The notes: generated by a model from the letters alone, not told the origin. A stretch of DNA of 64,000 nt from Microthrixaceae bacterium (GCA_027493675.1 JAOSKI010000001.1:248001-312000); one strand, 5' to 3'; numbered from the stretch's first letter, positions 32,770 to 44,673 are shown. Numbers and translations: made by a program.

Positions 32770-32971
32770 GAGTTACATCGGGCTTCGCTCCCTTGGCGTG
32801 GCGTCGAAGGCCTCACGGACCGCCACCGGAAGTTCACCTCGGGGGGTTCTGCGGCACACTCGGTACCTCTGGGAATCTGAGCTGACTCTCGGCCAACACA
32901 CCGGGTGACGTGTTACGACTTGAACACCGCCGAGTAGCGGTCCTCGACCACCAGAGGGGGCCCTCCTGGCT

Positions 32972-33020
32972 GTTCTGTGGGGTGTGCGTGGCGCGTAGCG
33001 CCACGCACACCCCACAGAAC
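32972..33020. terminator. 23-bp perfect palindrome with 3-nt loop
   Basis: A 23-nt arm starting GTTCTGTGGGGTGTGCG pairs with its full complement across GTA. It sits in the otherwise empty 290 bp between att C and the DHA2 exporter, 25 bp upstream of that gene's -10. It could be a terminator for incoming transcripts or a regulatory hairpin. Confidence 0.6.
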
Positions 33021-33045
33021 CAGGTCCGCTCGGTCGTCAGGCGAG

Positions 33046-33087
33046 TAGGTTGGATCTGTGATCGACAGTTGCCGCAGCGCTGCATGA
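33046..33087 (+). promoter_or_regulatory. Leaderless 9-codon leader ORF before the exporter
   Basis: TAGGTT (33046-33051), 6 nt, then GTG at 33058 opens a 9-codon frame (VIDSCRSAA) whose TGA overlaps the exporter ATG (ATGA at 33084). The geometry equals that of other leaderless genes here. A frameshift error that truncates a longer N-terminus is an alternative. Confidence 0.4.
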
Positions 33088-34729
33088 CGTCCACCCAGGG
33101 CGCGGCGGCGCCGACCGCGGGAAAGATGCGGTGGTGGCCGCTGGTGTCGCTGGCCACCGCGCAGTTCGTGATGGTGCTCGACCAGTCGGTCATGAACGTG
33201 TCCATCTCACAACTCGTGGACGACTTCGACACCACCGTCACCACGATCCAGGGCGTCATCACCCTCTACACGCTGATGATGGCGATGCTGATGCTGACCG
33301 GAGGGAAGATCGGCGACATCCTCGGTCGTCGTCGGGCCTTCGTGATCGGCTTGATCATCTACGCGTGCGGCTCCGCCATGACCGCGGCGGCTCCGACCGT
33401 CGCGATCCTCGCCCTCGGGTGGTCGGTACTCGAGGGGTCGGCGCCGCTCTCGTGTTGCCTGCGCTGGCCGCGCTGATCGCCGGCAACTTCGAGGGCGCGT
33501 CACGCAAGTTGGCCTACGCGGTGATCGGCGGGGTTGCGGGCGCAGGGATCGCTGTCGGGCCGATCCTCGGGGTTGGGCCACCACCGAGTTGAGTTGGCGG
33601 GTGGTGTTCGCGGGCGAGGTCGTGCTGGTGGCTTTCATCCTCGCCACGGTGCGCTTCGTCGCCGATGCCGAACGCAGCGGGCCGGCCCCCCGCCTCGACC
33701 TGCTCGGCAGCGTGCTGGCAGCCTCGGGCCTGGGTGCGATCGTCCTGGGAACGCTGCAATCGAGCAGTTGGGGTTGGGTGAAGCCCAAGGACTCACCGGT
33801 CGAGCCATTCGGCTTCTCGCTCACCGTGTTCGTGATCGCCGGGGGTGTTGCGCTGCTCTGGGGTTCGTGCGCTGGCAGCGTCACCGCGAGGCGAAGGCCA
33901 CAGACCCGCTCGTGCACCTCGACCTGCTGAAGGTGCTGCCGTTGCGCTCCGGGCTCATCGGGCTGTTCAGCCAGAACCTGATCCTCATGGGTGTGTTCTT
34001 CACGGTGCCGCTTTACCTGCAGATGGTGCTCGGCTACAACGCACTCGACACGGGGATCAAGATGCTCCCGGTCTCGATCATGATGTTCCTTGCCTCAGCC
34101 GCAGGCTCCAGGCTCTCTGCCAGGTGGCCCGTGCGGACAGTGGTTCGAGCAGGACTCACGATCGTGTCGCTGTCGACCTTCCTGCTGCTGGCGATGGTGC
34201 GGCCTGACCTGAGCGACGCCGGTTTCGCCGTTTCGATGGGCGGGATGGGTCTTGGGATGGGCCTGCTGGCTTCCCAACTCGGCAACGTGGTCCAGTCGTC
34301 CGTCGATGCCTCAGGCCGTGGAGAGGCGGGGGCCTGCAGTACACCGGTCAGCAGCTCGGCTCATCGCTGGGCGTGGCCTTCATCGGTGCGATCGTGCTGG
34401 CGGGATTGACAGGGGTCTTCATGTCCAAGGTCGACCAGGACGACCGCATCAGCGCAGCGGTTCAACAGGAGGTTGGCGTGAGGGTGTCCTCCGGTGCGAG
34501 CTTCGTCGACACCGACCACATCGCCAGTGCAGCCGACAAGGCCGGTCTGGACGAGGCCACAACGACGGCGCTCGTCGAGGACTACGAGGATGCCCAGATC
34601 ATGTCGCTGAAGGCAGGTCTGCTGGTCGCCGGGCTGCTGGCGTTGGCCTCGCTTGCATTCACCAGAGACCTGCCGCGCACCGTCGCAGCACCCGACCAAG
34701 ATGAAGCGGCGGTGGGTGGGAGTCAGTGA
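33084..34729 (+). CDS. DHA2-family (14-TM) drug:H+ antiporter (frameshifted)
   Basis: About 550 aa. TAQFVMVLDQSVMNVSISQL (motif D1) and GGKIGDILGRRRAF (motif A) are followed by helices through SGLIGLFSQNLILMGVFFTVPLY. It ends with AGLLVAGLLALASLAF and a short acidic tail. A large loop (VDQDDRISAAVQQEVG...LVEDYEDA) lies before the last helix, as in EmrB/QacA-type exporters. Indels near 33440, 33575, 33870 and 34335. Substrate unknown. Confidence 0.82.
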
Positions 34730-34777
34730 CCACGCGGGTGCTAGCGTGTGCCGAACGCACACCGTCGAGGGGGACTC

Positions 34778-35466
34778 ATGCGATCAATCAACAAGGGCGT
34801 CTCAATGAAGTCGATGGCGGTGATCGGTGTTGTCACCGCCTCTCTGGTCATGGCCGCGTGCGCGCCCAAGCCGAGCAATCCGGGGGTCACCACGACCACG
34901 ACGACCTCCACCACCCTTCCGTGGTCCGAACCGACGGGTGTGTGGACACCCTTCTCGATGACGTGCAGCGTCAACGTGCTGGGAACCAACTACTACTTCC
35001 CACAGGATGCCTCGGTGAACGTCGAGGCTCCGCTCACGGTGGCCCAAGGCGAGACCTTCGACATGATGGTTGCACCGGGACCATTCGTGATCCCGAGCAA
35101 TGTGCAGGGCTACAACCTGTCGTCGATGTCCTCTGTGACGATCAGGTTCCCGCTGTCGTCCAACGTCCAGTTCGTCGACTCGGTGATGTCGGCCGGCATC
35201 AACATGGGTCCCGGCTATCCGAGCCTGACCATCTCGGGCACCGACATGCTGTACCGCGGCCCGGGCCCTTCGTCCCCGGCTCAACCGTGCAGATGCCCAA
35301 GGTCCGCCTGACCTTCAAGGCGACTGGTGTCCCCGGCAGCACAGTCGATGTGCGAATGACCCGCCTCTCGACTGTGGCGTCGGTCTCCGGGGTTTCCGTG
35401 CCCAGTTCCTGCACACCGGACGCGCTGAACCCGTTGTTCTGGACCACCACGATCATCGGGGAGTGA
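34778..35466 (+). CDS. Secreted lipoprotein of unknown function (frameshifted)
   Basis: SD GAGGGGG lies upstream of ATG 34778. A signal peptide with lipobox LVMAAC and a Thr-rich linker (TTTTTTSTT) lead to a beta-rich domain (TCSVNVLGTNYYFPQDASVN; VTIRFPLSSNVQFVDSV). After an indel near 35265 it continues MPKVRLTFKATGVPGSTVDVRMT and ends FWTTTIIGE. About 230 aa. No family recognised by name. It follows the exporter by 48 bp. Confidence 0.6.
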
Positions 35467-35493
35467 CCTGAGCGACCGGCGAGGCGGCCCACG

Positions 35494-37206
35494 ATGACCG
35501 ACGAATCGTGGGACGTGGTCGTGGTGGGCTCCGGGCCGGGTGGGCTAACCGCAGCTGCAGAGCCTGGCGGCAACCGGTCGTCGGGTGCTGGTGCTCGAGG
35601 CCCATGACTCTGGCCGGCGGCAACACCCAGGTGTTCCGGCGCCACCGCCGCCGAGACGACGACACGCTGGTCGAATACGAGTTCGACGTAGGCGTTCACT
35701 ACATCGGCGACTGTGGTCCCGGTGGGTTGTTCCCGAGTGTCTTCAACGCGCTGGGGGTGGGGGAGCGGACGAGGTTCCTTCCGCTCGATCCCGAGGGGTT
35801 CGACACGTTGTGCTTCCCGGACATGACCTTCGTGGTCCCTGCTGGGTGGGACCGGTACCGCGACCGTCTGGTGGAGGCGTTCCCCGACGAGCGCGCCGGT
35901 ATCGAGCGCGTGGTGGGCACGCTTCAGGCCGTCGCCGACGAGGGCCGTTCGCGTGTCATCCCCGGCGTGGAGACGCCGACGTTCGACCGGTGGGCGTTCC
36001 GGCCGCTCTCGGAGTTGTTCACGGAGGGTGAGCTGTCCCAGAGCTGCCAGGCGGTGTTGGACCACTGGTCAGGGCTCTATGCGGGTGCTCCCGCCGGACC
36101 GCGGTGGCCATGCACGCCGCCATCATCGACCACTACATGCGTGGCGCGTATTACCCCGAGGGTGGGGGTCAGATGATCCCGGCCCGTCTCGTCCAGGTGA
36201 TCGAGGCCCATGGTGGTGAGGTCCGAACCCTGGCGCCGGTGAAGCGGATCGTGGTGCAGGACCGGCAGGTCACCGGCGTGGAGCTCGACGACGGCGCCAC
36301 GATCGCAGCCGACGTCGTGATCTCCAACGCTGATCATGCGCACGGTGTTCTCACTTGTGGGCGCGCAGCACTGGGATCCGGCCACCGTGCGCTGGACCCA
36401 GGAGGCGGAGATGACCCTGGGGCTGGTGTGCGTGTACCTCGTGGTGGACCTCGACCTCACCGACGGGCCCAACACCAACTACTTCGTGTTCCCGGCTACG
36501 AGACCGATGGCCTCTACGAGGCACTTGACGCGGGAGAACTCGAGGGAACCGAGGCGTTCGCGTACGTGGCCATGGCTTCGCGAAAGGACCCGGGCAACAC
36601 CCATCTCTGCCCCCCGGGACACACCAACCTTCAGATCATGACCCTGGCCCCACGGGGTCTGGAGTACTGGGGGTGTGGACCAGTCGCCCGGCGAGGGTGG
36701 CCGCTACCGGCGCAACGAGCGCTACCGCGAACGCAAGCAACAGCTCACCGACGCGCTGATCGACGCCGCCGAACGGGCACTTGAGGGTGTGCTCGGCGGC
36801 CGGTGTCTGCGCGACCACGTGGTGCACGTGGAGACGGCGACGCCGCTGTCGCAGGAGCGCTACACCCGTTCCACCGGAGGAACGAGCTACGGGTACGTGC
36901 ACTCACCGGAGCAGTCCGGTGCGAACCGTCCACAGCACCGCACCGAGATCGATGGGCTGTGGTTGGTGGGTGCCAACACCGCCTCGGGCCACGGCGTGGC
37001 GGGGACCATGGTCGGCGGCGTCAACTGCGCGGGGAGATCCTGGAGCGCCCGCTGTTGGTGGAGATGGTGATGGGCGGCGCGCTCGTGGACCCGGCTTCGG
37101 TCCCGGCGGATCCCGAGGACTTCGACCCGATGGAGTGGAGCCGCGGACGACGCCTGCGGAGCGCAGGGCCGCCAGGCGTCAGGCCCGTGCCGACTCGTCG
37201 GCTTGA
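35494..37206 (+). CDS. Phytoene dehydrogenase / retinol saturase-like FAD oxidoreductase (frameshifted)
   Basis: The N-terminal dinucleotide fold VVVVGSGPGGLTAAA and LEAHD..AGGN are followed by YEFDVGVHYIGDCGPGG, GGGQMIPARLVQVIEAHGGEV (typical of carotenoid desaturase-like enzymes), DVVISNADH and the C-terminal FAD motif GLWLVGANTASGHGVAGTMVGG. About 570 aa. Indels near 35570, 35610, 36095, 36340, 36495, 36675 and 37035. Oxidises or saturates isoprenoid chains in characterised relatives; the substrate here is unknown. Confidence 0.8.
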
Positions 37207-37290
37207 GTCGGCCGCTCAGAGCTCACACCCGACCCTGGTGTCGAACCCATAGCCTGACCGAGAGCGTCCCGCGAGCGTGAGGCTGCGCGG

Positions 37291-38035
37291 CTAGTTGGCT
37301 GCTGCCTTGGCGGCCGCGGCCAACTCGCAGAACTCCCCGAGCTCGTCGGGTTCCAGCACCGCCAGGTCCGCACCGAATCGCTCGTTGGTCAGCTCCCTCT
37401 GCCCGGTCCCACTTCTAGCGGGTCTCCTCGTCGGGAGGGGACTCGGGTTCGGGCCAACCGAAGATCGAAGCCATGTAGGGCGACTTCACCATGAAGGCCT
37501 CCACCGGTTCGAGGCCGACCTCCTTGACCGCGTCGCCGTGGCGTGCGGCGCGCAGCTCCGCAGGGCGTTGAGCCTGTGCAGCACCAGCTCACGGTCACCG
37601 GCCGGTTCAGGCAGCTCACGCCAGCCTGAGAAGATCGGTGCGTCCGAACCGTCGGCGGCGGTGATCACCTTGCCGGCCAGCTCGGCGAGACGTCGGTAGT
37701 CCACGGCGCTCCTCCGTCATGTGCTCCGCTGCCCAGCGGTGGGCTGCCTCGGCGAAGCGGTTGGCGGCACGATCTCGTGACTCCAACCCCGCGGTGGCCT
37801 CCCAAGCGGTGCTGATCGTCTCGGCAGGGAAGAACACGAACGCCTCGGTGACGGCGTCGGCGTCCACATCACCGAGCACTCCGCCACGGCCCGCGACGTA
37901 GAAGGAGATCCCCTCGTAGCCCACTTCCGCGGCCGCGATGTAGGTCGGCGCATCGAGCATGAAGTTCGCCGGAAGGTCATGGATGGCCGGTGCGGAATCG
38001 ATGGCGGCCTGGGTGGGAGTGGGTGGGTTCGTCAT
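37291..38035 (-). CDS. SCO6745-like protein (frameshifted)
   Basis: The N-terminal half (APTYIAAAEVGYEGISFYVAGRGG, then DAVTEAFVFFPAETISTAWE) fits the SCO6745 family of actinobacterial helical proteins of unknown function. The C-terminal half continues RRLAELAGKVITAADGSDAPIFSGWRELP and ends ELGEFCELAAAAKAAAN. Indels near 37705, 37560 and 37420. Family assignment is from memory of the motif pattern. The LLM oxidoreductase follows on the same strand upstream. Confidence 0.6.
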
Positions 38036-38048
38036 GGTGCCAGCGAGA

Positions 38049-39088
38049 CTACCGGTGCCGGGACGGGCCTGCTCCGGGTCGGCCCGTGAGGTCCTGCACG
38101 ACCACTGCCAGATGCTCGGGGTCCGGTGCGCGGTTGTTCACCAGGCTCACCGACTCCGATATGCCCGCGAGGCGATCCTGCACAAGCTGCGCGATCTCGC
38201 CGGGTTCGCCGACGACCGCGATGGACTCGATCAGCCGATCGTCGATCAGGTGCGCCATGTCGTCCCATCGACCCTCACGGGCCAGCTTGGCCGCCTCGGC
38301 GCGCAGCCCGCCGTAGCCGTGCAACTCGAAGACGGGTTCGTAGGCGGGAGTGGTCGCGTAGAACGCGAGCTGCTTGCGCACGGCCTCCCTGCTGCGGGTC
38401 ATCTGGTGCTCGTCACGACCGGTCACCACGATCGTCACGCACACGACTTCGATCTCATCAGGGTTGCGCCCGGATCTGGCGGCACCCTCGCTCAGCGCCG
38501 GAAGGGTGATCTCGAGCAGGGAGCGCCGGGTGTTCACGGGATGCACGAGCAGGCCGTCGGCTAACTCGCCTGCGATGGCTGTCATCGCCGGACCGACGCC
38601 GCCCACCATGATCCGGGGACGCCCGTAGGGGTTCGGCCCGGGTCGAACGCGGGCGCCATGCGGGTGTGGTGTAGAACTCGCCGTCGAAGTCGAGTGGCCG
38701 GACCGTCGCTCCACGTGTCCCAGATGGCGTGGATGGCGAGCACCATCTCGCGCATCCGTGCCGCGGGTCGTGACCAAGGCATCGAGAAGCGCTGCTCGAT
38801 GTGCGGACGGATCTGGGATCCGAGCCCCAGGGTGAACCTCCCGCCGGTGACGGTCTGCAGGTCCCAGCCGAGGTTCGCGAGCGTCATCGGCGTACGGGCG
38901 AAGGCGATCGCAACCGCGGTGCCGAGTTGGATGCGACTGGTGTGCTCAGCCGCCACGGCCAGCGGTATGAACGGGTCGTGCTTCGCCTCGAAGGAGAACG
39001 CCCGGTCGTAACCGATTCCTTCGAGGGTCCGGTAGATGCTGCGGGCCCCGACGAGGTCGTCGGTGGGAACGGTCATCGACACGTGCAT
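38049..39088 (-). CDS. F420-dependent LLM-class oxidoreductase (frameshifted)
   Basis: A luciferase-like TIM barrel: LVGARSIYRTLEGIGYDRAF, IQLGTAVAIAFARTPMTLA, GGRFTLGLGSQIRPHIEQRF (family hallmark), RPRIMVGGVGPAMT, then ADGLLVHPVN. About 345 aa. One indel near 38690. Such enzymes use F420H2 or FMNH2; in this lineage F420 is usual. ATG 39088 is chosen over ATG 39103. Substrate unknown. Confidence 0.85.
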
Positions 39089-39200
39089 GCTGTCAGCCCA
39101 CATCGCGCGATCGCACACGTCAAGGCTGTTCGGTGGAGCAGGGTCAACCGCGCCGAGGAGGCCTGCGGTGCTCGTCCACTCGCTGTGCGAACATGTCCCC

Positions 39201-39815
39201 GTGACGGCGAGCGCGGGCGAGCGGGTCTCCAAGATCGTGCTGACGGGTGGGCCCGGTGGGGGCAAGACCACCGCGGCCGACCTGTTCCGGCGCGAGATCG
39301 GTGAGTCCGGTGGTCGTGGTGCCGGAGTCGGCCACCACCTTGTTCGCCGGTGGGTTTCCCAGGGTCGATCATGACGAGGTGCAGCGCTCCATCCAGCGCG
39401 CGGTGTTCGAGGTGCAACGCAGCTCCGAGGAGATCCATGCCCAGCTGTATCCCGAGCGTGTGCTGCTGTGTGACCGCGGCACCGTCGACGGCGCGCCGCC
39501 TACTGGTCCGACGGCGCCGGTGGGTTCTTCGAGGCGATGGGAACGACGCATGCCGCGGAGCTCTCTCGGTACGACGTGGTGTTGTTCTTCGAGACTGCGG
39601 CCGTGGGCAACATCGCGTTCGAGGGCGGCAACCGCTATCGCACCGAGGACAACCGCCAGGCGGTCGAGCTGGATGCCCGCTTGCGCAAGCTCTGGTCGGC
39701 GCACCCCGGGTTCAACTTCATCGCCCACAAGGCGTCGTTCCTCGCCAAGATCACCACAGCGCTGGAGATCCTCGGCGACGTGGTGAACAACGGCTGGCCG
39801 GCCCCAGACGCCTGA
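39201..39815 (+). CDS. AAA_28-type ATP-binding protein (frameshifted)
   Basis: P-loop VLTGGPGGGKTTAADLF, then VVVPESATTLFAGGFPR, LLCDRGTVDG (Walker B region) and LFFETAAVGNIAFEGGNRYRTED. About 200 aa. Similar P-loop kinases/NTPases are widespread and mostly uncharacterised. Indels near 39300 and 39490. The nAnnnT hexamer GAACAT at 39189 is 6 nt before GTG 39201, supporting this start. Confidence 0.75.
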
Positions 39816-39896
39816 GTTGGGGGCTCGACACGTGACAAGCCGAACACGGTGGGCCGACTCGTGAGCCGGGTGCGCTCACCCCGATGCGCTGAGGCA

Positions 39897-42026
39897 CTAC
39901 TCGCCGCTTGCCGTGATCTCCCAGATGCGCGCCGTGCACGGTGTCGCCAGGGGCCATTGGAGCCCCTCGGTGGTGAGTTCGGCTCCGGTCGCCTTCGCGG
40001 TCGTGAGCGCTCGATCCGAGGTCAGGTCGGTGCAGGTCACCTCGTAGGTCAGTGATCTCTCCAACCCCGCCGGATGAATCCGTGGCGGCGGGCTGGTCGA
40101 GTCCTCCAACTGGTAGGCGAACACCACACAACGGGTGGCGTCATTCGAGTCGTAGGCGACAGCAGCGCGCGAGAGGTCATCTCCTTCGACCGGGGAGACC
40201 AGGTGTTCGATCCAGCCCTGTTGGATGACCGTTGCGTTGCGCTTCGCGAGCGCGACCGCACGGCGGCACACGTCCAGCTCGTCCTCGCTCAGCCCGGCGA
40301 GGTCGATGTCGAAGCCGAACCGGCCCGACAGTGCGACCGCGCAGGCGAACTCGAGCGGTCGCTCACCCCAACGCGTGACGTGTGCCGCCATGACAGACGC
40401 CGGGAAGAAGTGCGAGCACGCCCACTGCATCCGCACCCGGGCGACCGGATCGGTGTTGTCGGAGGTCCAGAACTCGTGGAACCGCCGTAGTGTCCCGTGG
40501 TCGTTGCGTCCCCCGCCGGACGCAGAGCATGAGCTCCACTTCGGGCTGACGGGCCACCACGTCGTCCATCAAGGCCCAGGTGGCGGCCACGTTGTCGACC
40601 CAGAGGTTCGCCTGCCTGTCGGCTGGGAGCGAACGCGATCCAGGGTCGGTGATGGGCCGGTTCGCGTCCCACTTCAGGTAGCTGATCCCCGGGTTCCCGC
40701 CGAGGACCTGCTCGAACACCCCGATCTCGAACCCGGCGACCGCATCGATGGTCGGATCCAACACGAGCTGTTGGCGGTGCTCGCGAGGTTGCGGGCATCA
40801 CGCACGACCCAGTCGGGGTGCGCCTCGAACAGGTCGCTGCGCGGGTTCACCATCTCGGGTTCCACCCAGGTCCCGAAACGGATGTCCGCGCTCTGCGCAG
40901 CGTGTACCAGGGGATCGAAGCCGTTCGGCAGCTTAGCGGGGTCGGGATCCCAGTCACCGAGGCCCTGGGTGTCGTCGTCACGGGGGTAGGTGGTGCCGAA
41001 CCATCCGTCGTCCAGCAGGAATACCTCGGCACCCAGCGCGCCGGCGCGGTCGATCAGGTCGACAAGCCGTGCCTCGTCGAAGGCCATTTCGGTGGCCTCC
41101 CAGTTGTTGACCACGATGGGACGCAGGCGCTGCGGCTCCCGCAGCACCACCCTCGCAGGTCCAGTGGTGGAAGCTGCGCGTCACCCCACGCCGCGCGTCG
41201 CTCGACCAGGTCCACGCGACCGACGGCGTGACGAAGCTGCACCCAGGGTCGAGCACGTAGTCGGCGCCGTATGGATTCGCGCCGGCGCGGAGGCTCAGCA
41301 ACCGCGGCGCCCCCGGATCCGCCGCAGGTCGGACGTCGAGGGTGAACCGGGTGTTTCCCATCCATTGGATCGAGAAGCCCAGGACCTCGGTGTCGTTGCC
41401 CTCGGCCGCGCTCTCGGCGGACTCCCGCGGCGGTGTCCAGCAACAGGAACGGCGCGCGCTGAAGGTGCGGTTGGACCCCGCCGAGGCTGGCGAGGGTGAG
41501 CAGACCCGGATCCAGACCGTGGGTGCTCCAACGCCACTCGTCGGCCCAACCCGATCCGCCGAACTGGGTGAGGCGGGCCTGAGTGCCAACCAGCATGGCC
41601 AAGGAGACGGAGTCGTAGTCGTGGGAGGGTCACGGGGCCCTGCTCCCCGTTGACGATCTCGGTCCAGGTCTCGAGCACCCCGCTGCTGGGATGGGTGAGG
41701 AAGTGGTGGGTGACACCGAGCTCGAACAGCTCGTCGAGGCACGTGATCGTGGTGTGGATCCCTTCCCGGCCGTCGTCGCGTGGGTGGCGTTCGGTGGACT
41801 CGAAGCGCAATCGGGTCGTCAGGGTGCCGTCGTGGTGGGTTACCCGCAACGCTGCGGTTCGGAACGGGTCGGAGTCACCCCAGCACGGGTACGCGTCGGG
41901 GTACCAGAACGTGTCGGTTGTCGCTTCGGTGGTGTGACCTTGCGGGCCGAGCGCGATCTGGTGCAGCCTGCCCGATTCGTCGGCGGCATAGGTGGCACCC
42001 CAACCGCCGGCGTCGATGCGGATCAC
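39897..42026 (-). CDS. GH36 alpha-galactosidase (frameshifted)
   Basis: About 700 aa. The N-terminal beta-sandwich ends near TRSFHHW. The TIM barrel starts IVVNNWEATEMAFDEARLVDL with LLDDGWFGTTYPRDDD; YLKWDANRPI holds the nucleophile Asp and EFWTSDNTDPVARVRMQ the acid/base Asp, both GH36 hallmarks. A C-terminal beta domain (YEVTCTDLTSD...) closes it. At least five indels (about 41620, 41420, 41160, 40785, 40500). It cleaves terminal alpha-galactosides. No signal peptide, so cytoplasmic. The GTG start overlaps the upstream small gene's TGA. Confidence 0.88.
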
Positions 42027-42253
42027 GAAGCGCCGTCGCTCCGTCGACCGACCAGGAGGTACAGGATCGGGCCCACCGGCTGCACCAGGCACACCAGGCT
42101 CCAGACCCACTTGGGTCCACGCACAGTCGCACGCTCCCGCTTTCGCAGGTCGCTCCAGCGCCACCGTTGTGAGCACAAGCTCGGCGATCGATCCGATGAC
42201 GATCAGACCTTCGACAGGGGACTCAGGTCGGACCAGGACTTCTTGGTTGCCAT
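42023..42253 (-). CDS. Small PLDc_N-type membrane protein (frameshifted)
   Basis: About 77 aa reconstructed: MATKKSWSDLSPLSKV, indel, IVIGSIAELVLTTVALE, indel, KRERATVRGPKWVWSLVC, then LVQPVGPILYLLVGRRSDG. Two helices with the PKWxW...GPILYLLVGR pattern of the PLDc_N domain. Not seen as one ORF in the track. Its stop overlaps the galactosidase start (GTGA), so the two are coupled. Confidence 0.6.
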
Positions 42254-42262
42254 GGTTTGATC

Positions 42263-43111
42263 CTACGGGCGGTGGATCGCAGGTGTGCTGTGGCCGTCGT
42301 GGAGTGCGGTGGCGCGATGTGGCGGGTGCCGGCCTCGAGGACCGCCACCCGCCGCTTCGCCTCCGAACCGTGCGATCGTCTCACGCACGAACGGTACGAA
42401 CGACGCCGCCCACAACGTGTGCCCGAGGTGGTTGGGGTGGAACCTGTCGGCGGTGAACAGTTCGTCACGTGCGACCGCGAAGCTCGGGTCGGCCACCTCT
42501 GCAACCGGGACACGCACCGCGCGGTCGAGGTCCGCGGTCACCTGAGCGTGGACCCTGTCGAGCAGTCCGCAACGCCATCTGAGCAGGCCTCGCAGGGTCA
42601 CAGGGATCCTCGGGATCACCGACAGATCACCTATACCGAGCGAGACCACCGGGGCTTGGTGGCCGAGTTCCGTCAGCAGGGTGCGGAGGTCCGCTCTGAA
42701 ACGCCGCGAACTCGTGCCGTGCAGAGCGTCGTTGGCGCCAACCGCGACCACGAACAGGTCGGCTCCGCCCGTGAGCGCCGGACCGAGTTGGTCGTCGAGC
42801 ACGTCGTGCACCCGTGAACCCCCCTTTGCGAGGCTCCGCAGCGTGGTGCAGCGGGGCAGCCCGGCGGCAAGCTGGGCGATCCATGACTCAGCACCGCTGC
42901 GGAGTCCGGGAGCGGTCACGGTGCTGTCACCGAGTACGGTCATGGCGAGCGGTGCGCCGTTCGGGTCACCGTAGGTGCCCGACGGATCGAGGTCATCGAA
43001 GCTCGGAAGGGGCGCGGTCGCAACACGGTGGGTCTCAACCCACAGTCCCGCCCCGGTGGCGATCGCCAAACCGGGAACGCCGAGTACGATCCCGCGTCGC
43101 ACCTCCCCCAA
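42263..43111 (-). CDS. SGNH/GDSL-type hydrolase
   Basis: 282 aa in one frame. An N-terminal helix (GIVLGVPGLAIATGAGLWV) suggests a signal anchor. Block I TVLGDSTV has the catalytic Ser, block III VVAVGANDAL the Asn, and block V FTADRFHPNHLG the Asp-His. An extracytoplasmic esterase or lipase of unknown substrate. Start TTG 43111; GTG 43102 also possible. The end lies 10 nt from the small PLDc_N gene on the same strand. Confidence 0.82.
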   Translation of the reverse strand: MGEVRRGIVLGVPGLAIATGAGLWVETHRVATAPLPSFDDLDPSGTYGDPNGAPLAMTVLGDSTVTAPGLRSGAESWIAQLAAGLPRCTTLRSLAKGGSRVHDVLDDQLGPALTGGADLFVVAVGANDALHGTSSRRFRADLRTLLTELGHQAPVVSLGIGDLSVIPRIPVTLRGLLRWRCGLLDRVHAQVTADLDRAVRVPVAEVADPSFAVARDELFTADRFHPNHLGHTLWAASFVPFVRETIARFGGEAAGGGPRGRHPPHRATALHDGHSTPAIHRP

Positions 43112-43183
43112 GGTGCCCTACGATCTGCGGCGAGTCAATGGCATGGCACGCCTGGTGCAAGTTGAGCGACGGGAGATGTTGCA

Positions 43184-44588
43184 TTGAGGGTTCCGGTTCT
43201 CACGTTCCTCGGAGCTGCCGGCACGGTCACCGGCAGCCGATTTCTCGTCGACACCGAGCGTGCCCGGGTGCTCGTTGACGCCGGTCTCTTCCAGGGCCTG
43301 AAGCCGCTGCGTCAACGCAACTGGGATCGATTCGGCGTGGATCCGGCCGGTATCGACGCGGCAGTGGTCACCCATGCCCATGTCGACCACATCGGGTACC
43401 TGCCAGCCCTGGTGCGAGACGGGATGTCGGCTCCCGTGCACACCACGGCGGGCACGGCGGATCTGGCGCGAATCGTGCTGCCCGACGCCGGTCACCTGCA
43501 GGAGGAGGAGGCCGACTACGCGAACCGAAAAGGGTTCTCCAAGCACCACCCTGCACTGCCGCTGTACACCGAAGAGGATGCCTACACGGCCCTGGGAAGC
43601 CTTCGGCCGGGGCCCTTCGGGGTGGAGACCGAGATCGCGCCGGGAGTCCACATGACCTTGCGCCCGGCGGGACACATCTTGGGTTCCGCCACGGTGAGCC
43701 TGCGGCTGGGAGACGCAGCCGACAGGACGATCACCTTCAGCGGCGACCTCGGACGCAGCCATCACCCCATCCTGTGTCCTCCGGCTCCGATCGGCTCCTC
43801 AGATGTGGTCGTGATGGAGTCCACCTACGGAAACCGGTTCCACGACGACGTCGACACCCTCGACCGGTTTGGCTCAGCGGTGTCGCGGACCGTTGCTCGT
43901 GGGGGCACGGTGCTGATCCCGGCGTTCGCGGTCGACCGCACGGAGGTGGTGCTGTTCCACCTGCGCCGCCTGGTCCAAGCAGGAGCGGTGCCCGACGTGC
44001 CGATCTACGTGGACTCGCCGATGGCGTTGAGCGCGCTGGCGGTGTACCGGCGGGCGATCGCTGAGCCGGCTGCCGACATCTCGCCCGAGGTCGCGGCCTC
44101 CGCCCGTGAGGTCGACCTCTTCGACGGCGGTCGGGTGACCGAGGTGCGCGACGTCGAGCAGTCCAAGGCGCTGGCCGATCTGCACGGTCCGATGATCATC
44201 GTGTCGGCCTCGGGCATGGCGACCGGCGGCCGGGTCGTGCACCACCTGCGGCGGCTGTTGCCCAACCACAACAACACCGTCCTGCTCGTGGGATACCAGG
44301 CGGTCGGTACGAGGGGCCGGATGCTGGCCGACGGTGCGGGTGAGGTGAAGATGCTCGGACGCCATGTGCGGGTGCGCGCCGAGATCGTGGACCTGGGTGC
44401 GTTCTCGGTGCACGCCGACCAGGGCGAACTGCTGGCCTGGCTCGACACCGCCGACGGTCCACCGGAGGTCGTCTACCTGGTCCACGGCGAACCTCGGTCC
44501 TCCGAGGCGCTCAAAAGCGGTCCTCGACGGGCGCGACGCACATCAGACGGTCGTCGCCTCCCACGGCGAACGGGTACGCCTGGACTGA
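43184..44588 (+). CDS. Metallo-beta-lactamase/beta-CASP RNA nuclease-like protein (one frameshift)
   Basis: About 468 aa: LTFLGAAGTVTGSRFLV, THAHVDHIGYLPAL (metal motif HxHxDH), PAGHILGSATVSL, TFSGDLGR, VVMESTYGNRFHDD, IPAFAVDRTEVVL and VSASGMATGGRVVHHL. It ends FSVHADQGELLAWL (motif C). This is the CPSF/Ysh1-like beta-CASP family, presumed RNA endonuclease. One indel at the A/G run near 44515 leads to the short true C-terminus at 44588. TTG start with GGGAGA upstream. Confidence 0.88.
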
Positions 44589-44673
44589 CTGCGAGGATCG
44601 ACGCAGTGGACGCACTGTGGTCGGCCGCCACCACCTGTGTCGCCGTGGGAAGGGTGGATCGTCGACTACCTCA

